Origin: Saprospiraceae bacterium
Lineage (GTDB): Bacteria > Bacteroidota > Bacteroidia > Chitinophagales > Saprospiraceae
NCBI GenBank assembly: GCA_029263015.1
Contig: JAJCYI010000138.1
Location: forward strand, 62,001-126,000
DNA: 64,000 bases
Reading direction: 5' to 3'
Positions within the stretch are counted from its first letter, which is position 1. Each line of letters opens with the position of its first letter. The notes beneath the pieces were generated by a model. The model did not search any database, was not told the DNA's origin, and worked only from the letters and a program-made list of their open reading frames with translations. Below, in pieces: positions 18,277 through 27,434 of the stretch. The position numbers and the translations under genes are program-made.

Positions 18277-18312
18277 AAAAAAGGCGAGCTTCATATGAGG
18301 CTCGCCTTTTTT
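18277..18312 (-). terminator. Terminator after the oxidase subunit IV gene
   Basis: AAAAAAGGCGAGC ... GCTCGCCTTTTTT forms a GC-rich stem with A and T runs on both sides, directly after the stop codon of coxD on the minus strand. It may split the long respiratory transcript here. Confidence 0.82.
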
Positions 18313-18313
18313 A

Positions 18314-18760
18314 TCAGATAAAAACTGTTGAAGTCTCTTCGTCATAATCGAGATAGCCAGTGGCTGGTGGAACTTCTATTTTATCTTTCTCTTCAATTAG
18401 TTGCCGACTCTTATTCCACGAACTTCCTTCTTGGAAAAAGGCGATGATCGCCCATACTAAAAGTAGCATCGGGAGCAGTACGGATGTGCGAAGTGAGCTA
18501 ACTTCAGAGCCGAGGTGCATAAAATTATAAACAATGAACCTCGCTTTATAGATGCTGAAACCAACCATGATTATACCATAGATTGATAGGAGGCCAATGG
18601 TGATCCACGGGGTATCACTCACATGGTTTTTGTGGAAGCTGGGTACGATATGCCCATTGAACAGCAACGCAAGGAATACTTCTGTGATAGTAACGACAGC
18701 CAATATTTTTAGCCCTTTCATCACTAATTTCTTCTGATCTTCGTAACTTAAATGACCCAT
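18314..18760 (-). CDS. coxD: Cytochrome c oxidase subunit IV (prokaryotic type)
   Basis: A 148-aa protein with three membrane helices (residues ~18-36, 51-70, 92-110) and a soluble acidic tail. It matches the small CoxIV/CtaF-type subunit found with aa3/caa3 oxidases of Bacteroidota. It lies 53 nt downstream of the long subunit III gene and is followed by a strong terminator. The subunit is thought to stabilise the oxidase and has no redox centre. Confidence 0.8.
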   Translation of the reverse strand: MGHLSYEDQKKLVMKGLKILAVVTITEVFLALLFNGHIVPSFHKNHVSDTPWITIGLLSIYGIIMVGFSIYKARFIVYNFMHLGSEVSSLRTSVLLPMLLLVWAIIAFFQEGSSWNKSRQLIEEKDKIEVPPATGYLDYDEETSTVFI

Positions 18761-18812
18761 TTTATTGAGATATTATTTTTTGACAAAAGATTTAAAACCA
18801 AACGTATTCTAT

Positions 18813-19673
18813 TTATAAAAGATAGAATACCAGGAAAACAAACACCCAAACCAAATCCACGAAGTGCCAATACAGGCCAATCTTCTCCACCATTTCATAA
18901 CCGTTTTTACGTTTTGTGTAAGTACCGCCTGCCACATTGATCAAAATGATCGATAGGAATAGAACACCCGAAAATACGTGGAAACCATGAAATCCGGTGA
19001 TGGAGAAAAACAAAGCACCGAATGCAGTTGGCCCGAAAGACAAGCGTCCTTCAACTCCACTTTCAGTCCTGTAAGCCCGCTGGATAAATTCATTGGTCTC
19101 ATGATCCTTATGGATGAGGTATCCATCTCCTTCCCTGAAAGCCTCAGCTTCTGTGCCCGCCTCATAAGCGTGCCCGTGTGCATCTTCCAAATAGGTGCCT
19201 GCCTCCAAGTGAGCACTGAAAGGATTGGTGTGGATGGTGGTGTTTTCATGCGCGATCATGGTCGTCCACTCCCAAGCTTGGCAACCGAGGAAAGTCGCCC
19301 CACCAAGTATAGTCAAGAACATCCAAAAAACCACGCCTTTTTTGTTTTCACGATGTCCTTCCTGCACCGCACGTACCATAGTCACAGAACTTATAATCAG
19401 GACGAAGGTCATGAATGTTACGAAGACAAGAGGAGCGCTAACTTCGCTGAAAAAAGGTATTTTTTCAAAAACCACATCTGGGACAGGCCAGACAGGGCTG
19501 CTAAAACGCAAGGCACCATAGGCTATCAGGAATCCTGCGAATGTGAATGCATCCGTCAATAGGAAATACCACATCATCAGTTTCCCATAACTAACATTGA
19601 AGGGGGATTTCCCACCTTCCCAGAGTTGATCATCTGTTTCGTTCGCATGCTCTAAAACTGCATCAGAAGCCAT
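18813..19673 (-). CDS. coxC: Cytochrome c oxidase subunit III (long form)
   Basis: A 286-aa subunit III with membrane helices around LMMWYFLLTDAFTFAGFLIAYGAL, APLVFVTFMTFVLIISSV and a C-terminal set ending YWHFVDLVWVFVFLVFYLL. A ~65-residue soluble insertion rich in His and Glu (residues ~150-215, DAHGHAYEAGTEAEAFREGDG) separates helices and is typical of Bacteroidota. Subunit III carries no metal; it supports subunit I and proton uptake. Second of two adjacent subunit III genes. Confidence 0.88.
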   Translation of the reverse strand: MASDAVLEHANETDDQLWEGGKSPFNVSYGKLMMWYFLLTDAFTFAGFLIAYGALRFSSPVWPVPDVVFEKIPFFSEVSAPLVFVTFMTFVLIISSVTMVRAVQEGHRENKKGVVFWMFLTILGGATFLGCQAWEWTTMIAHENTTIHTNPFSAHLEAGTYLEDAHGHAYEAGTEAEAFREGDGYLIHKDHETNEFIQRAYRTESGVEGRLSFGPTAFGALFFSITGFHGFHVFSGVLFLSIILINVAGGTYTKRKNGYEMVEKIGLYWHFVDLVWVFVFLVFYLL

Positions 19674-19757
19674 AAGAAATATTAAAGGTTGATGGTTGGA
19701 TGGCTAAATGGTTGAATGGCTTAGAAAACCATTTAACCATTTAGCCACTTAGCCATT

Positions 19758-20336
19758 TTATCTATACAAGGTCAAAAAAACAAAAAGATATACCCATAGC
19801 AAATCAACGAAATGCCAATAGGTCAATGATAGTTGAAAACGCAGTTTGCGTTGCTCAGTTGCCATATATTTTAAACTAAAAGCATGGATCATCGCTACCG
19901 CCAATATCGCAATCCCTCCAATCAGATGTGCCGCGTGTATCCAAGAAATCACATAGACAAAATCTCCTGCTGGATGTAAAGTGAAAGGTACACCTGCTTC
20001 TGTAAGTGCTTGCCAGCCATTGAATTGGAAAATAATAAACAGCACTCCCAAAATAAAAGTAGCTATCAACAACCCCTTGTACATTAGCTCATTTCCTTTT
20101 TTGAAAGAAAGAAACGAACCGTGCAGGGTAAGGCTGCTCAATAAGATGATGACAGTACTGTATGCAAAAACAGAAGGCAGCGTAAATTCGAGCCAGTTGC
20201 CAGCTGCTTGTCGCACAATGTAAGCACTGGTCAGGGCAACGAACATCATCGTCAGCGAAGTGCAGCCTACCCACAAAGCGAATTTATGGGGGTGGATTTT
20301 ATTCCGGCTGATACTATTTTCCAATGCCAAATTCAT
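19758..20336 (-). CDS. Cytochrome c oxidase subunit III (short form)
   Basis: A 192-aa, five-helix subunit III-family protein ending YWHFVDLLWVYLFVFLTLYR, the typical subunit III C-terminus. It is shorter than and clearly paralogous to the adjacent 286-aa subunit III. Two tandem subunit III genes of different length are usual in Bacteroidota oxidase loci. Its gap to the next gene (19674-19757) contains a low-complexity inverted repeat (GGTTGAATGGC / ACCATTTAGCC type). Confidence 0.85.
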   Translation of the reverse strand: MNLALENSISRNKIHPHKFALWVGCTSLTMMFVALTSAYIVRQAAGNWLEFTLPSVFAYSTVIILLSSLTLHGSFLSFKKGNELMYKGLLIATFILGVLFIIFQFNGWQALTEAGVPFTLHPAGDFVYVISWIHAAHLIGGIAILAVAMIHAFSLKYMATEQRKLRFQLSLTYWHFVDLLWVYLFVFLTLYR

Positions 20337-20398
20337 AATGTACTTAGGTTTCAGAAATCAGGGGTCAGTTTTAAGAATTCCCTGGAATCTGAGTTTTA

Positions 20399-21301
20399 CT
20401 AAACTTTATCAATCCACAGGGCAATCAAGGCCAGCGGCAAATAAAAAAATGAGCTGAACATCAATTGCCTTGCTGATTTTCGGTCGTCGTTTTTGTGCAG
20501 GTTCCAACCAAACCAAGCATAAACTATTGCAAGGATGGTCAGGAAAACAGCTGATCCAATTCCAGTATATCCTGCATACCAAGGCAGTAAGCCAACTGGT
20601 ACAAGGCAAAGGGCATAAATGAATCCTTGAATCCCAATGGTTTTGTCCCGCTCTCCGTTTTTCTCTGCTACAAATTTGAAACCGGCCTTTCGGTAATCTT
20701 CAAAGCCCAGCCAACTAATAGCTCCAAAATGCGGGAACTGCCAGAAGAACTGCAATGCAAATAGGGCAAAAGCCAATGATGTCAATTCTCCTTGAAACGC
20801 TACACATCCGATCAACATGGGCAATGCGCCAGGAAATGCACCAACTGCAATGGCTGACGGTGAAATCCTTTTCATCGGGGTGTATAAAAAGGCATAGCTC
20901 AATAAGGCCATCATTCCAAAGAAAGATGCCCAAGGATTGAACAAAGCCAAAAGCATTAGGCCAACTATGCCCAACAGCCCAGCTGCCAACACGCCATCGG
21001 AAACAGACATCCTGCCTGCTGCAAGGGGACGGTTGGCGGTGCGTTTCATCAATTTGTCAAAGTCCCTTTCGAGCACTTGGTTCAGTGCATTTGCGGCACC
21101 TGCAACACAAAATCCACCCAAGGCCAAAATTCCTATTGAAGCCCAATTAGTTGTACCAGTTGCAGCGATCAAATAAGCCATCACGGCTGAGAAGACTACG
21201 GTCAGGTTCAATTTGAATTTTACCAGTTCGCCGTAGTCCCGCACTTTTTGCGAAATAAGACTTACAGGCCGAGTGGTAACAGTTTTTGTCCTTGCGTTCA
21301 A
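20399..21301 (-). CDS. ctaB: Protoheme IX farnesyltransferase (heme o synthase)
   Basis: Membrane prenyltransferase that converts protoheme to heme o, precursor of heme a for the oxidase encoded next door. Motifs include the first Asp-rich region NQVLERDFDKLMKRTANRPLAAG and a second Asp-containing loop (SWLGFEDYRKAG). Multiple helices fill the rest. No ATG precedes the conserved start; the TTG at 21301 (300 aa) is chosen. A longer frame begins with a TTG at 21373 overlapping the coxA stop, but those 24 codons look like AT-rich intergenic repeat. Placement inside the cox string supports the function. Confidence 0.85.
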   Translation of the reverse strand: MNARTKTVTTRPVSLISQKVRDYGELVKFKLNLTVVFSAVMAYLIAATGTTNWASIGILALGGFCVAGAANALNQVLERDFDKLMKRTANRPLAAGRMSVSDGVLAAGLLGIVGLMLLALFNPWASFFGMMALLSYAFLYTPMKRISPSAIAVGAFPGALPMLIGCVAFQGELTSLAFALFALQFFWQFPHFGAISWLGFEDYRKAGFKFVAEKNGERDKTIGIQGFIYALCLVPVGLLPWYAGYTGIGSAVFLTILAIVYAWFGWNLHKNDDRKSARQLMFSSFFYLPLALIALWIDKV

Positions 21302-21369
21302 GTTATTATTTGATTTATGATTTATAGTTGTTGAAAAATCAATTATAAATAATAATTCATCACTTAAAG

Positions 21370-23226
21370 TCAATGTCCGTGGTCTCTTTCTCCTTCTTTC
21401 AGCGGTTCTATTTGTGAAATGAACTCTCTCCCGTCTTTTCCATAATCATAAGGCCAACGCTGTACGGTTGGAATTTTTCCCGGCCAGTTTCCATGTCCAG
21501 CTTTAATTGGTGTAGTCCATTCAAGGGTGTTAGCACCCCAAGGGTTTTTGGAGGTTACTTTTTTGCCTTTCCAAATGCTGTAAAAGAAATTGATGACCAT
21601 GATGAGCTGGAAGCCAAAAGTCAGAATGGCAGCAACGGTGATAAACATGTTCATTTCAGAAAAGTGAGAGAAAGTATCAAAGTTGTCGAAACGGTAGTAG
21701 CGGCGTGGTACACCTGCCATGCCGAGGTAATGCATAGGCCAGAAAATGGCATAAGCACCAACGATTGTTCCCCAGAAATGAATCTTTCCAAGAGTTGCAT
21801 TCATATATCGGCCAAACATCTTCGGGAACCAATGATAAACTCCAGCAAACATTCCAAAGAAAGCAGCAATCCCCATAACTATATGGAAGTGGGCTACCAC
21901 AAAGTAAGTGTCGTGCATCTGGATGTCAATGGCAGAGTTGCCAAGAAAGATACCTGTCAAGCCACCAGAAATAAACATTGATACAAAACCAATTGCAAAC
22001 ATGGATGCTGAATTAAAGCGGATGTTGGCTTTGTACATCGTCGAGATCCAGTTGAACACTTTTACCGCCGATGGAACAGCAATAATCAAGGTGAAGATCA
22101 CAAAAAAGTTTGCGATAAATGGGTTGATCCCAGCCATGAACATGTGGTGTGCCCACACGATAAACGAAAGGAATGCAATGGCGAGGATGGAAAAGACCAT
22201 CGCCTTGTAACCAAATATCGGCTTTCGGCAATGCACTGATAGTACCTCCGAGACAAGTCCCATTGCTGGCAAAATAATAATGTATACCTCTGGGTGGCCT
22301 AAGAACCAGAACAAGTGCTGGTAAAGGATCGGGCTACCACCTACGTGATCGAGCGCTTGGCCTCCTATGAATATTTCACTTAAATAAAAGCTGGTGTCCA
22401 AGCTGCGGTCAAACATGAGGAGCAAGAAACCAGAAACCAAAACTGGGAACGAAAGCAGTGCAATGATGGCCGTTACAAAGAATGCCCACACTGTCAATGG
22501 CATCCGCCACATGTTCATTCCTTTAGTTCTAAGGTTGAGTACCGTTGTTACATAGTTTACGCCACCAAGTGCAACTGAAACCACAAAGAACACAAGACTC
22601 AGAATCCAAAGTGTCATACCTGTGCCAGAGCCATCAGAGGCTTGTGGCAAGGCACTCAGGGGAGGGTAGGCTACCCAGCCTCCAGAGAATGGTCCAGTAC
22701 TAAGGAACAGAGAATAAAACATGACGATACTGGACAAGAAAAAGAACCAGTAAGATAGCATGTTCAAGAATGGCGAAGCCATATCCCTCGCACCTAATTG
22801 CAACGGAATGAGCAAGTTACTGAAAGTTCCACTCAAACCTGCGGTCAAAACAAAGAAGACAATGATCGTTCCGTGCATGGTCACCAGAGCGTAAAAAAAC
22901 TCAGGGGCTAAGGTCCCAATGCCTGTATCACCATTTACTTCAATCCACTTGCCTAACAGCGGTCTGAGCCAGGCCATGTTTTCCTCGGGAAAACCAAGTT
23001 GCAGTCTGAAAATGAGGGACATTGCAGCACCAATGATCGCCCAGATCATGCCTGTGATCAAGAACTGACGGGCGATGATCTTGTGATCCATGCTGAAGAT
23101 GTACTTCATTATGAAGTTAGACTGATGCTTGTCGCCATGCTCATGTTCATGGAAATGATCATCATATCCTAACTCCTGAATGAGTTTTTCATCTTGATCG
23201 TGTGCAATGGTGGTTACGTTAGCCAT
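21370..23226 (-). CDS. coxA: Cytochrome c oxidase subunit I
   Basis: A 618-aa catalytic subunit with twelve or more helices. The binuclear-centre motif WFLGHPEVYIIILP supplies the CuB His cross-linked to Tyr, followed by WAHHMFMAG (CuB His pair) and HDTYFVVAHFHIVMG (heme a3 and heme a His ligands). A His-rich N-terminal segment (HFHEHEHGDKH) precedes the first helix (KYIFSMDHKIIARQFLI). All key ligands are present. It follows coxB and precedes ctaB on the same strand. Confidence 0.95.
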   Translation of the reverse strand: MANVTTIAHDQDEKLIQELGYDDHFHEHEHGDKHQSNFIMKYIFSMDHKIIARQFLITGMIWAIIGAAMSLIFRLQLGFPEENMAWLRPLLGKWIEVNGDTGIGTLAPEFFYALVTMHGTIIVFFVLTAGLSGTFSNLLIPLQLGARDMASPFLNMLSYWFFFLSSIVMFYSLFLSTGPFSGGWVAYPPLSALPQASDGSGTGMTLWILSLVFFVVSVALGGVNYVTTVLNLRTKGMNMWRMPLTVWAFFVTAIIALLSFPVLVSGFLLLMFDRSLDTSFYLSEIFIGGQALDHVGGSPILYQHLFWFLGHPEVYIIILPAMGLVSEVLSVHCRKPIFGYKAMVFSILAIAFLSFIVWAHHMFMAGINPFIANFFVIFTLIIAVPSAVKVFNWISTMYKANIRFNSASMFAIGFVSMFISGGLTGIFLGNSAIDIQMHDTYFVVAHFHIVMGIAAFFGMFAGVYHWFPKMFGRYMNATLGKIHFWGTIVGAYAIFWPMHYLGMAGVPRRYYRFDNFDTFSHFSEMNMFITVAAILTFGFQLIMVINFFYSIWKGKKVTSKNPWGANTLEWTTPIKAGHGNWPGKIPTVQRWPYDYGKDGREFISQIEPLKEGERDHGH

Positions 23227-23269
23227 ATCACTTATTTTAAACTAATCTTTTTGTTAAAGCCTCGTTTGG

Positions 23270-24772
23270 TTATTGGGTTAAAATTTGGAATTCGGTCCGG
23301 CGGTTTTTCTGCCTTCCAGCCTCGGTGTCATTAGTGTCGATTGGCTGGGTTTGGCCATATCCTCTTGCGTACATTCTGTCACCAGCTATTCCTTTACTGG
23401 CTAAATTGTCATAGACTGTCTGAGCCCTGGCTTGAGAAAGTGCTTGGTTAGCATCTACTTCACCAGTATTGTCAGTATGTCCAGCAACCTCGATGGTCAT
23501 ATTAGGATATTTGTTCATTGCCGCCACCACATTATCAAGTTCATAGCTTGATAATGAAGTAAGGTTGGCAGAGCCTGTTTCAAAAGCAACATGATCCATG
23601 CGGACAATTTTTTCAGTTGAATTTTCTGAAGCCATAGCTGTTTCAATTGCCGAGTCAAAATCTTGTTTGCGTTGTTTGATTTCTTTGCCAAACAGTTCAT
23701 CTTTTCGTGGGTCATGATCTTTTCCACGGATATTGCTCATGTAAAAAGATTTCTGCTGAGAAAGCCAATCTTCATATTCTTCTTGTGAAACAACTTCGAC
23801 AATCCTTCTCATACTGAAATGCCCTTTACCACATAGTTCGGCACAGGCCAATTCGTAGTCGAAAGATTTCCAAAGAGGCTCGCTGTCAGGATCCGACGGG
23901 TCAGAAAGCTGCTGGTATTCCGGATATTCCTTAAGGTTTTGTCGGTATTCTTCAGTAGTCAATTTTGGTGTGAAAACAAAGTATGTTGGCATACCTGGCA
24001 CTGCATCCATTTTTACACGGAAATGCGGCAGGTCAAAACTATGCAGAACGTCTATTGCAGTGATCCTAACCCGGACTTTAACGCCAACCGGCAAAACGAT
24101 TTTATCAGCATGGACGTCATCTATGTTTTTGTCATCCATCCAATCTTGGCCAAGTGGGTTAACACCGGGGACGATCTTCCTGTAATTGCGGGCACCCAAT
24201 TTCCCATCTGGGCCTGGATAGCGCAAATGCCAGAGGAATTGTTGTCCAATTGCCTCGATCTCAATATGGTCTTCGTCTGGTTCAACGTCAGCCATTACTT
24301 CGTTCCAAGCAACAAGTCCTTGGATCACGAGGAAGCACATGACCACTGCGGGTATTGCTGTCCAGATGATTTCAAGTTTGTTGTCGTGCGAGATGAAAGT
24401 GGCTTTTGCACCTTTCTTTCCTTGGTATTTATAAGCAAACCAAAACAAGGCGATGTGGGTCAATACAAAGACGATCCCAGTGAAAACCAAGGTCGTGTTG
24501 AACAGCCCATCCAAGGTGTCTCCATGCTCAGATGCAGCTTGATGAGGGCCATATCCCAGCATCCAGTTTTTAAAATCCCAAGCTGACCAGAAGCAGTAAA
24601 CGAGGAATACGACCATGAAAACAACCATTAAGATGCCATTGCGCCTATTGGTCTCAAATTGAACTTCTTCCTCCCCACGAATCTTGGCAGCCAATTCAGT
24701 TACTTTACCAATTTGGACAATCACGATACCAATGAGAAGAATGCAACCTATAATTATTAATCCAGTGCTCAT
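23270..24772 (-). CDS. coxB: Cytochrome c oxidase subunit II fused to an OmpA-type peptidoglycan-binding domain
   Basis: A 500-aa fusion. Hydrophobic segments at ~3-22, 46-66, 94-116 and 135-155; the last two are the usual subunit II hairpin. The periplasmic cupredoxin domain has the complete CuA site: His244 (DVLHSFDLPHF) and Cys310, Cys314, His318 and Met321 within CAELCGKGHFSM. A linker (~330-390) follows, then an OmpA C-terminal domain at ~392-500 with VAFETGSANLT, GHTDNTG, LSQARAQTVYDNL and NRRTEF. Asp434 and Arg449 match, by their 15-residue spacing, the residues that hold diaminopimelate in OmpA domains. The topology puts that domain in the periplasm. It probably tethers the oxidase to peptidoglycan (inference). 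Confidence 0.93.
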   Translation of the reverse strand: MSTGLIIIGCILLIGIVIVQIGKVTELAAKIRGEEEVQFETNRRNGILMVVFMVVFLVYCFWSAWDFKNWMLGYGPHQAASEHGDTLDGLFNTTLVFTGIVFVLTHIALFWFAYKYQGKKGAKATFISHDNKLEIIWTAIPAVVMCFLVIQGLVAWNEVMADVEPDEDHIEIEAIGQQFLWHLRYPGPDGKLGARNYRKIVPGVNPLGQDWMDDKNIDDVHADKIVLPVGVKVRVRITAIDVLHSFDLPHFRVKMDAVPGMPTYFVFTPKLTTEEYRQNLKEYPEYQQLSDPSDPDSEPLWKSFDYELACAELCGKGHFSMRRIVEVVSQEEYEDWLSQQKSFYMSNIRGKDHDPRKDELFGKEIKQRKQDFDSAIETAMASENSTEKIVRMDHVAFETGSANLTSLSSYELDNVVAAMNKYPNMTIEVAGHTDNTGEVDANQALSQARAQTVYDNLASKGIAGDRMYARGYGQTQPIDTNDTEAGRQKNRRTEFQILTQ

Positions 24773-24785
24773 TATTAAATTGCTT

Positions 24786-24945
24786 AGGAACGATGAAAAA
24801 ATAAGTTGTTAAGTTTGGGTAAGTTATTTTGGTCTTAGATTTTCTTTAAAAGAAAGAGTATAGTTGATACTATGACTGATTTTAAAGAAAAAAATAAGGG
24901 CAAAAGAATTAGCCAAAGTTGACAAGTTATTATTTCATCGTTCCT
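24786..24945. repeat. 160-bp inverted-repeat element, AACGATGAAA family
   Basis: The outer arms 24786-24809 and 24922-24945 (AGGAACGATGAAAAAATAAG... and its complement) match with two mismatches and are related to the arms at 18207-18253. The interior is AT-rich with a second imperfect inverted repeat (TCTTAGATTTTCTTTAAAAG). No coding. It occupies most of the 243-bp gap between actF and coxB. Confidence 0.75.
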
Positions 24946-25015
24946 TATTAGTTTATTGCTGCTTATTTAAATGAATCAACCAGCAACAGATAATTATCAA
25001 ATTGTTTAATCTGCC

Positions 25016-26320
25016 TTATTCGTAAACTTGTACTTCGTGGTGTACACTTTCCTCCAAATAAGGGTCATTTTCAGCTACCATCGAAGCTTTTTGCAACTGA
25101 CTGAAAATGAAATAAATGAAAGCCCCAAGGAAGCCTATGAAAATTCCTATTTCAATCAAACCTGGAAGACTGAACCCTTCCACAAAAGACGATCCGTGTT
25201 GAACGGCTCCATGAGCCGCAGCCTCAGTACCATGTGAATGGCCGGCAGCTTCTTTGGCAGTAATCAAAGTACCAGGTTTAATCATGTAAAAATAATCTAC
25301 CCAGTGACCGATTAGCACCAATAAGGAAGCGAAAATCAATGTACCATAGCGGCGCTTAGTGGTATTGCGCAACAATATCAGGAATGGAAGTAGGAAATTG
25401 ATGACCAAGTTTCCGTAAAACAATACGGGGTAGTTATCGAGGCGCTCACGGAAGTAAATCGTTTCTTCACCTATGTTAGCATACCAGATCAACATGTATT
25501 GGCTGAACCAGCAGTAGGTCCAAAAAATGGAGAATGCAAACATATATTTGGCCAGGTCGTGCAAATGCTCATTGGTCACATTATCAAAATACCCCTTTAT
25601 TTTTAGATAAATAATAAGGATAAGGGTCAAAGCACAACCTGCCAACCACCAACTGGACATGCAGTACCAAGCAAACAAAGTACTGTACCAGTGAGCATCC
25701 ACAGACATGATCCATTGCCAGATCAACGCTGGACCAGTAAATGCAGCTATTGGAAGAAATATAGCTGCCCACATTCTTGTCTTGCGATGGAATGCAAAAT
25801 TTGAAACCTCTTTGCCCTGTTCGTCTTCTTGTACGGAGAGTTTCCTCATGCGAGTAGCGATGAAAGCCCAGATGCCTCCCAAAATCAATGTTCCCAACAT
25901 ATACCAATTGTTGTTCAAGAAGCTTGATTTACCTTGCAAGATCGTATCGCTTGCTACAGCATCTGCATCGGCCCAGTGGTACAAATGGTGGAAGCCCATA
26001 TAATTGCCAATCCCAAGGATTAGCATTAGGACTATGCCAGGAACGAGGAACAGGGAAATGCTTTCCCATAATCTTTTGAACGTTACATGCCACCCAGAAT
26101 AAGCAGTGATAAATGCGGCCAGCACAAATGTGATCATAAATGCCATTCCTGTGAAGAAAGTGGCATTATGCAAAAAATTGGACCAGAAGCGCTGGTGGAT
26201 GCCAGCATCTGCAATTACAGCAGGTTCGGCAAAGTAGGACATGATTAGGCAGATAAATCCTAAGACCATCATCCCACCCAAAAACGTTCGTTGATTTCTT
26301 TCGAAAGTAAACTGCTTCAT
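25016..26320 (-). CDS. actF: Alternative complex III subunit ActF
   Basis: A 434-aa integral membrane protein with about ten helices, matching the quinol:cytochrome c oxidoreductase membrane subunit ActF (a half-length relative of NrfD/ActC). Typical features are the NNNWYMLGTLILGG segment, WQWIMSVDAHWYSTLFAWY and the FSIFWTYCWFSQYMLIWYANI block. ACIII oxidises menaquinol and passes electrons to cytochrome c or directly to the oxidase. It lies between actE and coxB. Confidence 0.9.
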   Translation of the reverse strand: MKQFTFERNQRTFLGGMMVLGFICLIMSYFAEPAVIADAGIHQRFWSNFLHNATFFTGMAFMITFVLAAFITAYSGWHVTFKRLWESISLFLVPGIVLMLILGIGNYMGFHHLYHWADADAVASDTILQGKSSFLNNNWYMLGTLILGGIWAFIATRMRKLSVQEDEQGKEVSNFAFHRKTRMWAAIFLPIAAFTGPALIWQWIMSVDAHWYSTLFAWYCMSSWWLAGCALTLILIIYLKIKGYFDNVTNEHLHDLAKYMFAFSIFWTYCWFSQYMLIWYANIGEETIYFRERLDNYPVLFYGNLVINFLLPFLILLRNTTKRRYGTLIFASLLVLIGHWVDYFYMIKPGTLITAKEAAGHSHGTEAAAHGAVQHGSSFVEGFSLPGLIEIGIFIGFLGAFIYFIFSQLQKASMVAENDPYLEESVHHEVQVYE

Positions 26321-26422
26321 TGTGCAGATTTTTTTCCGGATTCAACCGGCAGTTTAATTTTGTGAATGATTGCTTTTTATGTTCTAAACAATTAGCAATC
26401 AATAGTTTATCTTTTCAAAACA

Positions 26423-27322
26423 TTAATGGCCGTGGCCAGCATCAGTATCTTCTTCATGGCCTTCTTCCTCCGTTCCTTCTTCTCCATGGTCGTCTTCTTC
26501 GGGTTCAGAGGTAGTTGCTGCTGCTTTCACAGAATCACCAGGAACGCCAAATTCAGGGTTCAAGCTGTTGGCTTCACTACTGTAATCGGCTTTTTTCTCT
26601 TTGGCCTGCATCATTCGGATATAGTGTATTACTTGCCAGCGCTCTTCATAGGAAAGTTTATCGGCATGGGAGCCCATCATGTTTATCCCGAACATGATTG
26701 CATGATAATAGCGGCCATTGCTGGAATTAATAAAACCATCCAGCATGAAATTGGCTGGTTGAGCGGGGTATTTTCCACCAGGATCGCGTACCAGGTATCC
26801 ATCGCCATCGCCTTTATCGCCGTGGCAAGAGCCACAATAGATGGTATATAATTCTTGCCCCCTTGCAATACCATCCTTAGTAATTGGAAAGGGATTGAAT
26901 TTTATCTGCTGAATGGCCAGGTTTCGACCATCTTCCGTATCAGGAAAATAATAGGGGACTGATCCATTTGGTGCATAACTGATGCCACCATGATCTTTCA
27001 TTTTGTTGATCGTGTAAGCTACCGCTTCCTCAGCGGAAGTGAATACTTCATCACTAATGCCAATGCCTGAGTAACCACGTGCTATAGTGCCAGCAACGGG
27101 CAATCTAGGTTGGGCGAGTTCCCAACGGCTGGCCACACTTACTTCCTCAAAAGAATTTAAGGAATAGTCTGTGTAAACATTCGCTTCATAAGCTATCGAA
27201 TGCGCCATATCTGGAATGAATTCACTACCAGTCTGCTCACCTCCTGACTGCTGGCACGAATATGAACCGACCACGGTACACAAGACAGTTGTTCCTATTA
27301 AAAAATGTTGAATGATTTTCAT
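26423..27322 (-). CDS. actE: Alternative complex III subunit ActE, mono-heme cytochrome c lipoprotein
   Basis: A 299-aa lipoprotein: signal ending GSYSC (Cys23), then a class I cytochrome c domain with the single heme motif CGSCHG and a likely axial Met in FGINMMGSHAD. The C-terminal tail is an acidic and His-rich stretch (GEEDDHGEEGTEEEGH-like), about 35 residues, of unknown use. ActE is the mobile or terminal electron donor of ACIII. In operon order it follows actD. Confidence 0.9.
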   Translation of the reverse strand: MKIIQHFLIGTTVLCTVVGSYSCQQSGGEQTGSEFIPDMAHSIAYEANVYTDYSLNSFEEVSVASRWELAQPRLPVAGTIARGYSGIGISDEVFTSAEEAVAYTINKMKDHGGISYAPNGSVPYYFPDTEDGRNLAIQQIKFNPFPITKDGIARGQELYTIYCGSCHGDKGDGDGYLVRDPGGKYPAQPANFMLDGFINSSNGRYYHAIMFGINMMGSHADKLSYEERWQVIHYIRMMQAKEKKADYSSEANSLNPEFGVPGDSVKAAATTSEPEEDDHGEEGTEEEGHEEDTDAGHGH

Positions 27323-27434
27323 TATGAAAAACTATTTCAAGAACCTCGACAAATAACAAGGAATTTAAACCCCCTAGTTATTTGCGATTTTTATAATTAT
27401 TTCATTAGAACCTTTACAGGCTCTCGAAACTATT

